This document shows, piece by piece, positions 23,830 to 34,312 of a stretch of 64,000 bases of DNA. How positions within the stretch are numbered: the first letter of the stretch is position 1; each line of letters starts with the position of its first letter. A program made the translations under genes and the position numbers. Source of the DNA: Panicum virgatum. Its lineage: Eukaryota; Streptophyta; Magnoliopsida; Poales; Poaceae. The stretch is taken from assembly GCF_016808335.1 (NCBI RefSeq), contig NC_053149.1, forward strand, positions 57,217,922-57,281,921, in the 5' to 3' direction. Under the pieces are notes generated by a model. The model was not told the origin of the DNA and made no database searches. It saw only the letters and a list, made by a program, of their open reading frames with translations.

Positions 23830-23835
23830 TTTATT
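23830..23835 (-). terminator. polyadenylation signal of the FLOE-type gene
   Basis: AATAAA on the minus strand, about 75 bases after the stop at 23910. Confidence 0.45.
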
Positions 23836-23909
23836 TAGCTGCGTGATAACGGTCATAACTCATAAGTCATAGCACACGGCCGAGAATGGCACCCAGACCT
23901 GGACCAAAC

Positions 23910-26900
23910 TCACCATGCTCGAGGTGGTGCTCCGGACCCAGCTTCGTTCAGCCTGTCGAGCAGGGTGTTGAAATCCATCGTCTGGCCGCTCTCAGCGATC
24001 CTCTGGGTCACGTTCAGCACCTGGTCCCTAGGATATCCCATGGCGATTGCCTTCTCAATCATTTCTCCATAGGGATGGCCACGCATCATATGCGACCCTG
24101 GATGGCTCATGCCACCACCTGGGGGGATCTGTGGTGGTTGGACTGCTGGAGGGCCGCTCGGCGGGTAGCCGTAACCTCCACCGTAGCCTTGTGTATTGCC
24201 CTGTGGTGCATATTGTGCAGGACCACCCGCATAGGACCCTTTGCTTGGAGGTGGCCCATAGGAGCCCTGACTTGAAGGTGGTAGCTGGTGCCTTTGCATG
24301 CTGTGCTGCGGCGGTGGCTGAGACGGCGGAAAGCCAGGTCCTCCATATGAATATGGTGCTTCAGAATGGTTCACACCTGACGGAGCAGCAGTGTTGTATT
24401 GTCCTTGCATAGCCACATTGCCAGGCAGAGCTTCAGGGGTGGGGTTCACAGGCTGCTGGGGTGGATAATGAGGGTAATTTGGTGGGGTTTGAGGTCTCAT
24501 CTGAGTTTGCACAGGGTGGTGCTGTGGTTGCATTGCTTGTGGAGGAAGCTGTGGGTTAGATTGATGTGGCTGCACTGGTGGCGGAGGGTATTGTTGAGAA
24601 CTAGATTGGGGCTGCTGCACTGGTTGTGGAGGAAACTGCTGCACATTAGACAACTGGGGCTGCTGTGCAGATGGAGGAAATGGCTGCGAAAGAGTCTGCT
24701 GTGGCTGAGCCACTGGTGCAGGAGTTGGCTGGGAAGATTGCTGGTGCCACTGCTGCTGATAAGGAGGGTAAGACTGCGGCTGTGTTTGATTTCCAGCCTG
24801 AGGCGATTGGGATGAAGCATGGACCGGAACATCTCGAGCTGGGGGCCTTGCTGGCAAGTACTGCAACTCTGGTTGCAATTGCTGCCCCTGTGTGTCCTGG
24901 CGCTGTGGGTAGTAGACGATGGCTTGGCTAAGAACATAGCGGTCCTGCTGAGACACAGGAGGGGCAGGTGCTGCTTGCTGCACAGGTTGATCCTTGTACT
25001 GTTGGACTGATTCAGTGGCTCTAGGTACAAGTGATGGCGGGTTCACCTGATGAGGCAAAACAAGGGCCAATTGCTGGCCTGATGTATCAGGCTTTTCTTC
25101 AAGTTTCTTTGGGTCAGGAATAGATGTTGGTACATCTTCCTTCCTTTTAGATGTATCTTGTGTAAGTTGGAATTTGGCCAGTTCCTTCTGAGCTTCAGCT
25201 AACTCCTGTTTGTCCCTAAGAATTTGGACAGACCTGTGCACCTGCACCATTTAAATTTTAATATAGTTCAGAACTTTTAAATAGAGAAAATGTGAATCAT
25301 ATGCTCAAAGGTCTATCAAATACATAAACATAAACACAGCATAGTTGTCGAAATTGAACAATAAGCACTAAATGACCAACCCAAAAAAGAAAGCCACCTC
25401 AAAATTGGATATGACAAGGATTTGTTGAATTTACTAATATAATATAACATATGAGGACAGAACCAGCTGCAGCTTGTTGTATGCTCCAGTCTACATGTAC
25501 CAATTTATATGCAGAGGACCACCATCAACTATGTTTAGCCAGGGGCCTAAATGACATATAACAAGAGTAAATGAAGTGTACAACAGGCAATGAGCATGGA
25601 TAGCCAGAGGACAGTAGACCCTCTGGATCATTCTCCCATCATAATTACTGATCCCTGCATTGTCATTTCTAAGCAAATCACATCAATAAGACTATAACAG
25701 CTGTAGACCAGTTGTGAAAGTGCATTCTGAGTTAAAGCATGCATAGTACCATGACATCATTCTAAGCATGGTCGCGATTTTATATCATCCATCATGGTTA
25801 TAGCTAATAAAGTAAACAAAAGCAACATGAGCTGATAAGTCTTCACAGAAATATCACGTAAAAAATTCGAAGTAACAACAGATGCAGTCTAGGTTCATAT
25901 ATCTGAATGGGTAAGCTAATGATTCTCTATATCAAATAAATTCCACAACATGGACTCAACTTACTATTGACAATATTCGTCACACATAAACATATATGAA
26001 TAGTACATGTAATAATGTTCTGAATCCTGGATTAATAAGAATCCTAGAAAGGCGGTCTCATATAAAGAAATTATCACATTAAGAAAATGACACATCAAGC
26101 AACTCAAAAGGTTGTCACTAGTACTATACTGATATAGATGAAGTGCTGAACCTATAACATGATCATAATACTGTATTGATTCTAGATTTATAAGATTGCA
26201 GAGACAAATAATATGGGAGTAATGTGGAAGCATCATCTAGCTAAAATCTAGTCATGCTCAAAGGTACTAATTTGCTTACTTCATGTAGATGCTTCTCAAG
26301 AGACTTCAATCTATGATCAGTCTCATCACGAAGCACATCACTTCGAAGTTCACCTATGGATCGCTCAAGCTTATAGCAATAGATCTCCAGTTGCGAAAGC
26401 CGACTAGTGATTCCCTCAAGAGATCGTAGCAAATTATCAGCATACTTTTTCATGCATTTCTCAACAGCAGAAAGTACATCCTCCTTTCCATAACTTTCTT
26501 GTTCATAAGCTTTCAGAAACGGTCTCCCCAATCTGCTGTCATGAAAATCCTGTTGCAAATGTACAGGGAGGGCTGAGAATAATGAATGCAAGAGAAACAT
26601 AATTATCACCAACACAGGATTAATGGGACAAAAAAGCGCTAATTCAAGTAAAGCCATCGAACCAGGCAACAAGTCCAATCAGAAACTAGAGCTGTGTGCG
26701 ACCCTAAAAAAAAATATTTAGACCCTCAAAAAAACTAGAGCTGTGTGCATTATATGCAGCAATCGACCAGGATATCATCGCGAATCTATGGAAATACCCC
26801 TTTAGCAAATAATCATCCTAAAAGTTAGGCCAATCCACCTTCTAAAGCACAAAGTTTCTTAGGGACAAATAGATTGATCTTTCGTAGTTCGGGCAATAAT

Positions 26901-27976
26901 AATAGCAATGTTGGATGATTCCTGTTATGACATTTATAAACTTCTCAAAATTTTCAACCCAGCATTATTAAGAGAACAGTAACCTACGCAGACAAAAACA
27001 AGTATGCAAGAAAACTTTGACTAAATACTGGAGATCACACTGTTTAAAGTCCACAGACCCTGACCAAGTACCCTCCTGATAATATTAGGAGCTACTGTTT
27101 GCGAAAAGGTCTTCCCAGTCACGTTTTCTAAAGCTTAGACATATTTCATCAACAAGTTCTATATCCCAAGGCACTCGGAACATATGCCAGGTAAACCAAA
27201 CAATCATAGCCACTATCACCCATTATTTGACAATAGGATTATTCGATACGGAAAAGCAAAATACCAGAGCAGCTCCTGTTTAAAACAGCACGGCTCTCAT
27301 ATCACTACAGCAATAATATATAAAGTAGGTCAGTTTAAAACCTATCATGAAGCGAAGTTTACTATCTGTTTGCATTATTTATAAACCCAGGCTCCTGATC
27401 ACATGAAGGGTCAGTCAAGTCAATATGGCCGAGAATTTCAATGCTGAAACAAAAAAGACTAACACAATTCTGCCTAAGATACAATATAGTATAAAATTAT
27501 GAAAATCTTGTAAGAATATCGACGATAATAGTCGAGTAATAGAAACCTAAGTCATGCCTAATTACATGAGAACCCACAAAATCTTCCATCTCAATCAGTT
27601 AAATAAGAAATCGGAACTTGTCCAGGTAGTTCCATTTGTCCTCGCTAACTTTCCAATCAATCCAACGGAAAATACGAGGACAGAAACATCGAACGAAAAT
27701 CGACCCCAACGCTTCGGTCAAGGCTTCGCGCGCAGACACTACTGGACTAGAGACACTAGCACGCTGCACGCGCAAAGGGGATCAAAGCAGAGAACAGAGG
27801 AGGAACAAGGGAACTGAGCGGAGGGGCACCTTGTCGGCCGGATCGGGGCGCTTGGGCTCGGATGTGGCAGCGAAGTCGTCGTAGGAGCAGAGCACGTCGT
27901 CGCCGCCGAAGTCGAAGCTGCGGGAGCCGCCTCCGCCGCCGGAGCCGCGGCCCGAGGGGGCGCCGGAGCCGGACAT
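23910..27976 (-). CDS. FLOE-type DUF1421 prion-like protein (three exons)
   Basis: Exons 27976-27830, 26549-26280 and 25241-23910 join in phase 0 with GT/AG sites, giving 582 residues. Exon 1 encodes the family's Gly/Ser start with SFDFGGDDVLCSYDDF. Exon 2 is a coiled coil (KCMKKYADNLLRSLEGITSRLSQLE, then YCYKLERSIGELRSDV) that continues in exon 3 as VHRSVQILRDKQELAEAQKELAKFQL. Residues about 180-520 are Gln/Pro/Ser-rich and disordered, like a prion domain. The C-terminus is DUF1421: HPYGEMIEKAIAMGYPRDQVLNV, then IAESGQTMDFNTLLDRL. In Arabidopsis, FLOE1 has the same three parts and forms hydration-dependent condensates in embryos that delay germination in dry conditions. Family membership is clear; the same role here is inference. 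The start is ATG at 27976; a GTG lies just before it. Confidence 0.93.
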
Positions 27977-27983
27977 CACGGGG

Positions 27984-27992
27984 CTAGGGTTT
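27984..27992 (-). promoter_or_regulatory. telo-box in the FLOE-type leader
   Basis: AAACCCTAG on the minus strand, eight bases upstream of the start codon. It is a common motif in 5' leaders of broadly expressed plant genes. Confidence 0.35.
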
Positions 27993-28755
27993 TTGCCCGG
28001 GCGGCTGGACGGGCGGCTTTGCTTGGAGGAGAAGGGAAAGGGGATGGGTTGGGGTGGTGGTGGTTTCGCAGGGAAAGCGGGGAGGAAGGCGCAACGAGGA
28101 GGAAGAGAGGTAGTAGTGTGAAGACGGATGACGTCTTTGGGCGGTTTGGCCTGTGCCGCTGGGGTGTTAATTAAGCAAAGGCCCTCGCCGTCTCTCGGTT
28201 GAGTTGAGACGATAAGATTGGGCTTAGTTTTCTATAAACTGGCTTGAGACGTTAGACTGGGCTTATAATTTTCTAAACCGGTGGCCGAGACTTTTCGTCT
28301 TCGTTTAGCGAAGCACAACAAGATTGACGACGGAATAGCTGTCAGGCCGTCTTCTCTTTTTGTTCATTTTTCTCGGCCCATCGGCTTTTGGGCCAAGTAG
28401 TGGTGTGCCAGGGACGAAGCTGGCTAAGCTGGATCAGAACTGAGCTTTTAATCATTGGGTTGGAAATTCTTGTAAGTTTACAAGGCCGTATGATGCATTC
28501 GCCGCAAATTTAATGACACTGAGATGCTTTTTATTATTACCCACTTTATATATTGATTAATGCCTTTCGTTTGATCCGATCTTTGATAAGAGACCCACTA
28601 CCCATCGACCTTTTCGAGTTAGATGACGTGGTGATCCCGCATTTGTTAATCGCAATCCTGCGCCCGGCTTGGTCATAATCCATGAAAACGGCGCACATCA
28701 ACCAATCATTTTAACTTTATAAAAACTGCTAAAGTTGCTCGATCTTTTGGTCGAT

Positions 28756-28787
28756 ACTAGCATAGACGCACGTGTGACACGCCCGTC
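28756..28787 (-). mobile_element. Helitron-like 3' terminus
   Basis: On the minus strand a stem (GACGGGCGTG / CACGTGCGTC, loop TCA) is followed four bases later by CTAGT, the Helitron CTRR-T ending. The other end of the element is not identified. Confidence 0.35.
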
Positions 28788-29581
28788 GCATGTAATTTAA
28801 AAAATTTAATTAGAGTTAAACATTATTAAATTAATATCTAATATATATATATTTAATTAAATAACTAAATTAATATTTAAAATAAATTTTAAAAATATGT
28901 ATCATAATAAACGTAATTGCTATCTTATAGCTTAGCTCAACACAAATCTAATACAATAGCAATAGGAAAGGACTATATAGCAGATACGGAGTAATTAGGA
29001 ACAAATTATATGCGTCCAGGTGGCGCGTTCAGCAGGCGGCGGACCTGGGCGTAAGTGGGAGCAAGGGCACTGCATCGGTCGAATCGGTAGGACATGGTTG
29101 CCGGTTGCCGGAAAGGGAGCTTCGGGCGTGGGTTGCCGTGGCAGACCTTTCAATCCTGATTTTTTTTTGAGAACCTTTCAATTCTGATCTAAAAACTGGT
29201 GAATCTTAGGGTTCCAGATGCATCTGTGTACTAAAAAAAAAAATCACAGAACCGTGTGCTGCTGAATGAATCATTTACCGAAGAATGCAGAAATGTTAAG
29301 TCTGCATAAAGAAAAGCAGAGTGCCAAGTGGTCAAGAAGCAAAACAATCGGAGGAATTCAAACTGCATCCTGCCCAAGGAAACTACAGAAATTCATACTA
29401 CTGCTGCATCAAGGAAAAATCTTTTTTGAAAAAGTTTGGAATTTTCAGACTGCATCCCTACAAAGTGCAGAGCAGAACCTGTACGCATTTGTCAGACTCA
29501 AGACACTGGAGAAGGGTACGAACCACTGCGGCACTGAATTAGCATGTGAAATAATTTGTAGATGGAATTTGCAGGTGGTAA

Positions 29582-30087
29582 CTACAATTGAAGAAATTCC
29601 AGCGGATGGGGGCCGCCGGTGGCGACTTCCTCGTAGTACCAGATGAAATTGATCTTTATCCACAGGTTGCCGTCGAAACCATCGACGTGCTCGCGGCTGA
29701 GGTACACGGCGCTGTCAACGAGCCAGTCGGGCGGCAGGAGCCCCACGGGGAACTGCATGGCGCGGCAGGATCCGGAGTCCAAGTAGTAGGAGGTGCCGTT
29801 GGTCCACTCGGCATCATTGGTCGGGTCGCCGGAGAGCTAATTGTGGATGAAGTTGAGGATGCGGCCCTTGGGCCAGTCGTAGTAGAGGTCAATCAGCTAC
29901 AGCCGGCCGCCGCTCTCGCCTCTCGGTGAGATTGGTGAAGACCACTGCGTGGAACTGCTCCGGCTACGGCGTCGCATCGGGCGATGCTGCCGTCACCTAC
30001 AGCCGCGGTGGCGGACGGCGCTGTGGACTTGGCATTGGCCGCAGCCAAGGATCCGGCAGCAAGGAGGAGGAGATACAAGAGAAGCAT
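29582..30087 (-). pseudogene. broken, truncated At4g14100-like secreted protein gene
   Basis: The minus strand starts at ATG 30087 with a signal peptide (MLLLYLLLLAAGSLAAANA), then shifts frame. Family blocks follow in changing frames: PEQFHAVVFTNLTER, LIDLYYDWPKGRILNFIHN, EWTNGTSYYLDSGSCRAMQF, VGLLPPDWLVDSAVYLS, HVDGFDGNLW, then FIWYYEEVATGGP. These match the plant At4g14100-like family (secreted, function unknown). The breaks are at least two frameshifts before LIDLYYDW, an in-frame TAG between GGRL and LIDL, another TAG after FIHN, and a shift at a C-run just before the end. The last exon (MHVMSFEVG-type) is not visible downstream. Upstream, a hAT element separates the start from its TATA box. 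Confidence 0.8.
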
Positions 30088-30105
30088 GGGAGGCGATGGT
30101 GGGGA

Positions 30106-31227
30106 CAGGAGCGGGCCCCACATGTATTCATGGGTATTCAGTTGAATACCTAAAATTTTTGACAAAAAATTTTATATATATAGTGTATACTATGTATATA
30201 TATATCCAAAAATACAAAAATACAATCCAAAACAAGCTTTCTCGGTTCTTCTATGCAATTTGTGCTCAATTAGCCCACTATCCAACCACTTGCAGGCCGG
30301 CCTAACTCCTCCCCCACTCCGACTCCCACCTCCCCTCAGCCCAAGCGTCCAGCCCGGCAGCCCGACACCCATTCCCTGCTATAGCACCAGGCCACCAGTC
30401 CCATCCCCCAGTCCTGCAGTGGCGGCACGGCGCTCCGGCCGGCAGGGGCAGCGGCGGCCAGCAGCGGCTTAGCGCGCGCGGCAGCCCGGCATAGCTGCCT
30501 GGTAAGGGGCTAGGGCAGGGGCAAGCGGCGGATCCCCTGCGGCCGGGCAGGCCGGCAGGCAGGGGCCAGCGCGGCGTCGGCGGCGGCCTGGCTGCGCGGC
30601 CCTTTTCTCCTCGCCATCCCCTTGCTATGCGAAACAGGAGCTAGCCTTTGTTGCACAGGAACATGTGAGAGTGCTATCCTCCCGGCGGCTTTGTTTGTTT
30701 TGTTTGTTCTTCAGTTGCCTGATCCGGTCTTTCGAAAGCTAATTATTTTGTCACCGGGGATGATTGGATCCAGAGGTAGAGACAAGGCAGAGGCACAGAG
30801 CACTGGAGTTGGAGTAGGACACCTTCGTCAACAACAAGCTAAGAAGCATCCAGGGGCAGAAATTTTTGAATGGTTGCTTGGTCACATTCATTGAAAGGGA
30901 ATTCTTCTTGCAAGCTAAGGATCAGGACATCATCTCTTATTTTAAAACCATTAAGGATCGAAAAGTTAAACTGTAGGCTGAAATTTGTAAGCTTTCTTAT
31001 CATTTTGTAATTTTATCCTCTATATATTTGACATGTTGCAATTTGGATATGTTGATCATTTAGTATATCTATTATCTTCATATCGAAAAATTTCAAGTTA
31101 TGCCATGATAAATGTTATGATTTTGATGCTTAATTATGTGCTATGAATATATACTTTAATCTGCCAAAAAAAATTCACCCTTTGAAAATTTTGAATACCC
31201 AAATCTCAAAACCTAGGCCCGCCCCTG
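30106..31227. mobile_element. non-autonomous hAT element with perfect 8-bp TSD
   Basis: Begins CAGGAGCGGGCC and ends GGCCCGCCCCTG (inverted CAGGGGCGGGCC, 11 of 12 matching). It is flanked by the exact duplication GGTGGGGA at 30098-30105 and 31228-31235. Inside the ends, GGGTATTCAGTTGAATACC at the left and TTTTGAATACCC at the right continue the inverted similarity. The interior is 1122 bases: a GC-rich block (30280-30600) and a short plus ORF, with no intact transposase. It sits in the 5' leader of the broken At4g14100-like gene. Confidence 0.88.
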
Positions 31228-31253
31228 GGTGGGGAGCTCGGGCCGCGGAGAAG

Positions 31254-31269
31254 CTATATATCGCACGTG
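31254..31269 (-). promoter_or_regulatory. TATA box and G-box orphaned from the At4g14100-like gene
   Basis: Minus-strand TATATAGC (31254-31261) with CACGTG at 31264-31269. With the hAT element and one TSD removed, this TATA would lie about 45 bases before the ATG at 30087, normal promoter geometry. Confidence 0.55.
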
Positions 31270-31657
31270 TTACATTTATGCGATCCATCACCTGAAGCAC
31301 TATTTTTCTTCCCCATTCGACTGCCTCTCACGGCCCACGGCGGCCCAACCACACGTCATCTTCCTCCTCAAGCTCGAGTTGTGCTCTGCCATCGCTAGGG
31401 TTAGGTTCGGGATTTGGGTTCGGGTTCGGGTTCGGGGTTCGGGTTGCCGGGGTTGCTGCTCACCGCCGTCCATAGAGGGAGGGCCGGCGGCGGCAGGCCG
31501 GCCCGGCCGAGGAGGTGGGCGCGGGGGCGGCGAGGCCGGCGCCGGGGGCGCCGCCGGCCGGGCGGTGGGAGACGGCGGTTGGGCCGGCGCCGGGGCGAGG
31601 GAGTCGTGGCGACGACAGCGGCGGCGGTGGGAGACGGCGGCGGTGGTAGGAGGGCGG

Positions 31658-31728
31658 CCGGCGCGGGCGGGCTAGGGTCCGGCCGGAGCTCCGCGCCGGC
31701 CGGCCGGACCCTAGCCCGCCCGCGCCGG
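31658..31728. repeat. perfect 29-bp inverted repeat (13-base loop)
   Basis: Left arm 31658-31686 and right arm 31700-31728 are exact reverse complements (CCGGCGCGGGCGGGCTAGGG... arms), with a 13-base spacer. The hairpin is almost entirely G/C. Confidence 0.9.
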
Positions 31729-32295
31729 TGGGGTGGGGGAGGGGCTGGGCGGCGGTAGGTGGCGGCCAGCGGGTGGCGGACGTCGGGAGGAAGACGTGTT
31801 TGCTTGAGGCGATGGATGTGGATCTCATCGCCTGAAGCGATGCGCAGACGCGCCCCTCGGGCCGGGCGTGGGGTGCCCTGGCACGCGAGGCGACGGCGGG
31901 GAGCTCGGGCGTCGTAGTCGCGTAGGGTGCCGTCGTAGGCGAGGCTTTGTTTTGGTTGCGGTGATGGTGAGAAAAACAATTCGTTTTGGGCAGAAACATC
32001 CCCTAACATCCTGTTTCTATGGGTTTCCACCCCCTCCCACCTCCCTCGGCCCCGACAGGTGGGTCCAACGTGAGGGGTACCGCGGGCCCGATATAGGTGA
32101 GAAATTTTTTTAATTGTTTTCGATCTTTATAGTATAGATATATGTAAATATGCAGTAGTATCGTATGGGGCGGTGCGTCAGTATATATGTTCTACTGCAT
32201 AGTGCAGATCATGTGATGCAAATAGCTGGACAATGGAAGACATTATTGAAGGAAAGCATTTATTGTATATGCTCCCGCTCATCATCAGTCGTTAA

Positions 32296-32510
32296 GGTCA
32301 CTCTCAGTGCAATTTCATTACATAATTATTAAGATTGAGAACTTGGTAGCATAATTGGCTGGATTTTATGGTGATGAAGCTCCTTTCTCATTTAATGAAA
32401 CTCTCTCTCATCTCTCCTCATAATAATGCTGCGAAGTCAGCAAAATTGCTAATATGATATGTTATTTAATGCTTATAAAACTTCAAATGAAACTTCCATT
32501 AAAACTGGTC
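32296..32510. mobile_element. Tourist-like MITE, TAA target duplication
   Basis: Flanked by TAA at 32293-32295 and 32511-32513. Begins GGTCACTCTCAGTG; the right end inverted reads GACCAGTTTTAATG. 215 bases, same family as 11256-11455. Confidence 0.7.
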
Positions 32511-32574
32511 TAAGAAGCACGTTATACAGATTACAACAACAATGGAAATTATATTCAATTCCACGGCAAGTATT

Positions 32575-32590
32575 GCATGCATGCATGCAT
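32575..32590. repeat. GCAT tetranucleotide repeat (RY-like)
   Basis: Four GCAT units create overlapping CATGCATG (RY) motifs, in the 3' flank of the CLE gene. Possibly chance. Confidence 0.5.
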
Positions 32591-32779
32591 CAGCACTGCG
32601 TGCCGTGCCATGCTGAACCTGTCTTGTCGGTTTAAAACCTGCGCTTGCTTATGATCTGAGACTAGCGCGTGCACATGATGATGTCACAATACGATGACAT
32701 CTACAATAAACACAGCCGGCTGAAACCAATAATGCAGATGCTTATACTTGCCGATATCCGACTCAGTATTATTTGTAGA

Positions 32780-32802
32780 GGGGGGGGGGGGGGGGGGGGG
32801 GG
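32780..32802. repeat. poly-G tract (23 bases)
   Basis: Unbroken run of G on the plus strand, 134 bases after the CLE stop codon (poly-C in the CLE sense strand). Confidence 0.85.
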
Positions 32803-32935
32803 AGACGCTGGAACGTATGGTTTCAATGATATTCGTGCGACTTTACGCGCCATTGTTGGGAAGCCAAGGATGTGCGTGTATATGGCTTGCAAGGCGTGGC
32901 AGCGTCCTCCTTGGGCTCCTGCCATGGATCGACCT

Positions 32936-33187
32936 CTAGCTGTGGTGCTGAGGGTCCGGGCCGCCCGGCACCTCCCGCTTGCGGGCGTCGTCCAGGCTCT
33001 GCACATTCCACCTCCCCCGACGAATGCCGCCCCCGCCGCCGGCCGCCCGCCCGGCCACGTCGTTGATGCCCACCGGGGCAGCATAGCCGGCTGATACGAC
33101 GCGAGCTCCCGCCGCCGTGGTCGCCGCGAGCGCCGCGAAGACGACCAGCACGAACAGGCAGAGCACAATGCCGACGCGGGCAGCCAT
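32936..33187 (-). CDS. CLE-family signalling peptide precursor
   Basis: A single-exon gene of 83 residues. Residues 1-33 form a signal peptide (MAARVGIVLCLFVLVVFAAL, then AATTAAGA). A variable Gly/Arg-rich spacer follows, and the CLE dodecapeptide REVPGGPDPQHH occupies residues 71-82 (32942-32977) with one trailing Ser. Arg1, Pro4, Gly6, Pro7, Pro9, His11 and His12 of the CLE consensus are all present. In this family the 12-13-residue peptide is cut from the C-terminus, hydroxylated or arabinosylated on Pro, and read by CLV1/BAM/PXY-type receptor kinases. The TATA box is at 33356-33363. The start chosen is the ATG at 33187; the frame is open seven codons further but only to a GTG. Which CLE subgroup and tissue cannot be told from the sequence. 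Confidence 0.92.
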   Translation of the reverse strand: MAARVGIVLCLFVLVVFAALAATTAAGARVVSAGYAAPVGINDVAGRAAGGGGGIRRGRWNVQSLDDARKREVPGGPDPQHHS

Positions 33188-33355
33188 GGATCGGAGGTGA
33201 TGGAACACGTAACGGGCCGGGCGAGAACGTGTTCGTGCGATGAGGCGGCCGATGCACCACCGTGAGCTGTGTATCAGTGTATGCGGCCGTGCAGGAGCCA
33301 GGAGGTGTGCGAGGCTCGTATCGGTCGTGCCTTGTCATGGCCAGGTGCCGCTGAC

Positions 33356-33363
33356 TATTTATA
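33356..33363 (-). promoter_or_regulatory. TATA box of the CLE gene
   Basis: TATAAATA on the minus strand, about 170 bases upstream of the ATG, implying a leader of about 140 bases. Confidence 0.65.
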
Positions 33364-33417
33364 GGGCCAACGAGGCGTGGCCGCACAGTGAAACGGTTAC
33401 AAAACAAGCATTTGTCT

Positions 33418-33439
33418 GGGGGGGGGGGGGGGGGGGGGG
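33418..33439. repeat. poly-G tract (22 bases)
   Basis: Unbroken plus-strand G run 55 bases upstream of the CLE TATA box. Confidence 0.85.
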
Positions 33440-33757
33440 CGGGCTTTTCTGTGGATAATTGGTGGGTGGATTCAATCCCGGGCGGCGTGGTGACAACCAC
33501 CGCATTGTGCGCCTAGGACAAAGCACGGCACGTCGCCTGCCGGCCCCGTCCGAGTGGCCACCATCGCTGGTAGAGAGCAGCAGCCAGCAGCTAGCGCCGG
33601 CCGGCACACCGCACCTGGTGCGCCCCAGAACTTTTTGCGCGACGATATCCGATGGCCAGCGCCTTTTGGCACTGTGCGGGGCCCACCGTGTGCGTTGTGC
33701 GTCTCTGAGGCGATGGATGGCGAGGGCCGAGGGGCGAAGCCAATGCGATGCTCCGAT

Positions 33758-34304
33758 TAGGGGTGGACATTCCGTCTATTCGGGTATTTCGGTTCGGTAT
33801 ATTCGGGTTTTGCGAATTTCGGGTTTCAAAAAATGAGAACCGAAATTTTAAAGACAAAATTAGGAACCGAACCCGAATAGACCGAATATTTCGGTTCGGT
33901 CTATTCGGTCCACCGAATTAACCGAATAATAAACACACTCTCATCTTCCATCAAAATATATGCAATGAATAGTTAAATAGAAGTACGAGTAATAGCGATA
34001 AGTAACTATGAAAAAATAGCATAATGAAATAGACATACAAATATTAAGATGAGATAACAACTATTAGCTAATAAGTTCAAAAATCACATAAGATATCATG
34101 GCATACCAAGAGTTTGAATGAATTTCGGGTTATTCGGTCTATTCGGGTTTTGGAGGCTATGAACCGAACCCTAACCCGTACCCCGAATTAAACTATAAGT
34201 GTGGACCGAACCCGAACCCGAGAACCCGAATAGACCGACATTTCGGTCTATTCGGTTTGGTTCGGTTCGGTTCGGTTTTTTCGGGTTTTAAATGCCCACC
34301 CCTA
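33758..34304. mobile_element. non-autonomous hAT-like element with perfect 8-bp TSD
   Basis: Termini TAGGGGTGGACATT and the inverted TAGGGGTGGGCATT. GCTCCGAT is duplicated at 33750-33757 and 34305-34312. Both subterminal regions are packed with TTCGGTCTATTCGG / CCGAATAGACCGAA and GGTTCGG units in both orientations; the centre is AT-rich. 547 bases, no ORF. It lies in the distal promoter of the CLE gene. Confidence 0.88.
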
Positions 34305-34312
34305 GCTCCGAT

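Larger units (their letters stand above)
18761..23909. other. intergenic with MITEs and a GC-rich patch
   Basis: Contains the callose synthase leader and promoter, four foldback elements (listed), a CT-repeat (CCCTCCCCT-type) at about 21160-21182, and a GC-rich patch at 22150-23050. The patch has Pro/Ala-rich ORFs, for example plus 22605-22994 beginning MSFPQLAPPPP; composition alone could explain them and I do not recognise a protein. A C-run lies at 23162-23175. 23400-23909 is the 3' flank of the FLOE-type gene. Confidence 0.55.
27977..29581. other. intergenic: FLOE-type promoter and AT-rich DNA
   Basis: 27977-28200 is the GC-rich leader and promoter. The remainder has no gene; 28790-28950 is very AT-rich. 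A Helitron-like end is listed at 28756-28787. 29260-29580 is the region where the last exon of the At4g14100-like gene should be; I do not find that exon. Confidence 0.5.
31270..32935. other. GC-rich stretch with low-complexity repeats; no supported gene
   Basis: 31405-31447 holds six GGGTTCGG-type units. 31440-31760 is over 75% GC with long but compositionally trivial ORFs (Arg/Pro/Ala) in several frames and a 29-base palindrome. 32100-32760 is AT-rich with one MITE. Confidence 0.5.

Noticed and set aside
31405..31447. GGGTTCGG repeats as interstitial telomere
   Set aside because: The plant telomere unit is TTTAGGG; these units differ and are few.
31401..32030. 209-codon minus ORF rich in Pro, Arg and Ala
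   Set aside because: The block is over 75% GC with all frames open, and the ORF crosses the palindrome and the GGGTTCGG repeats.
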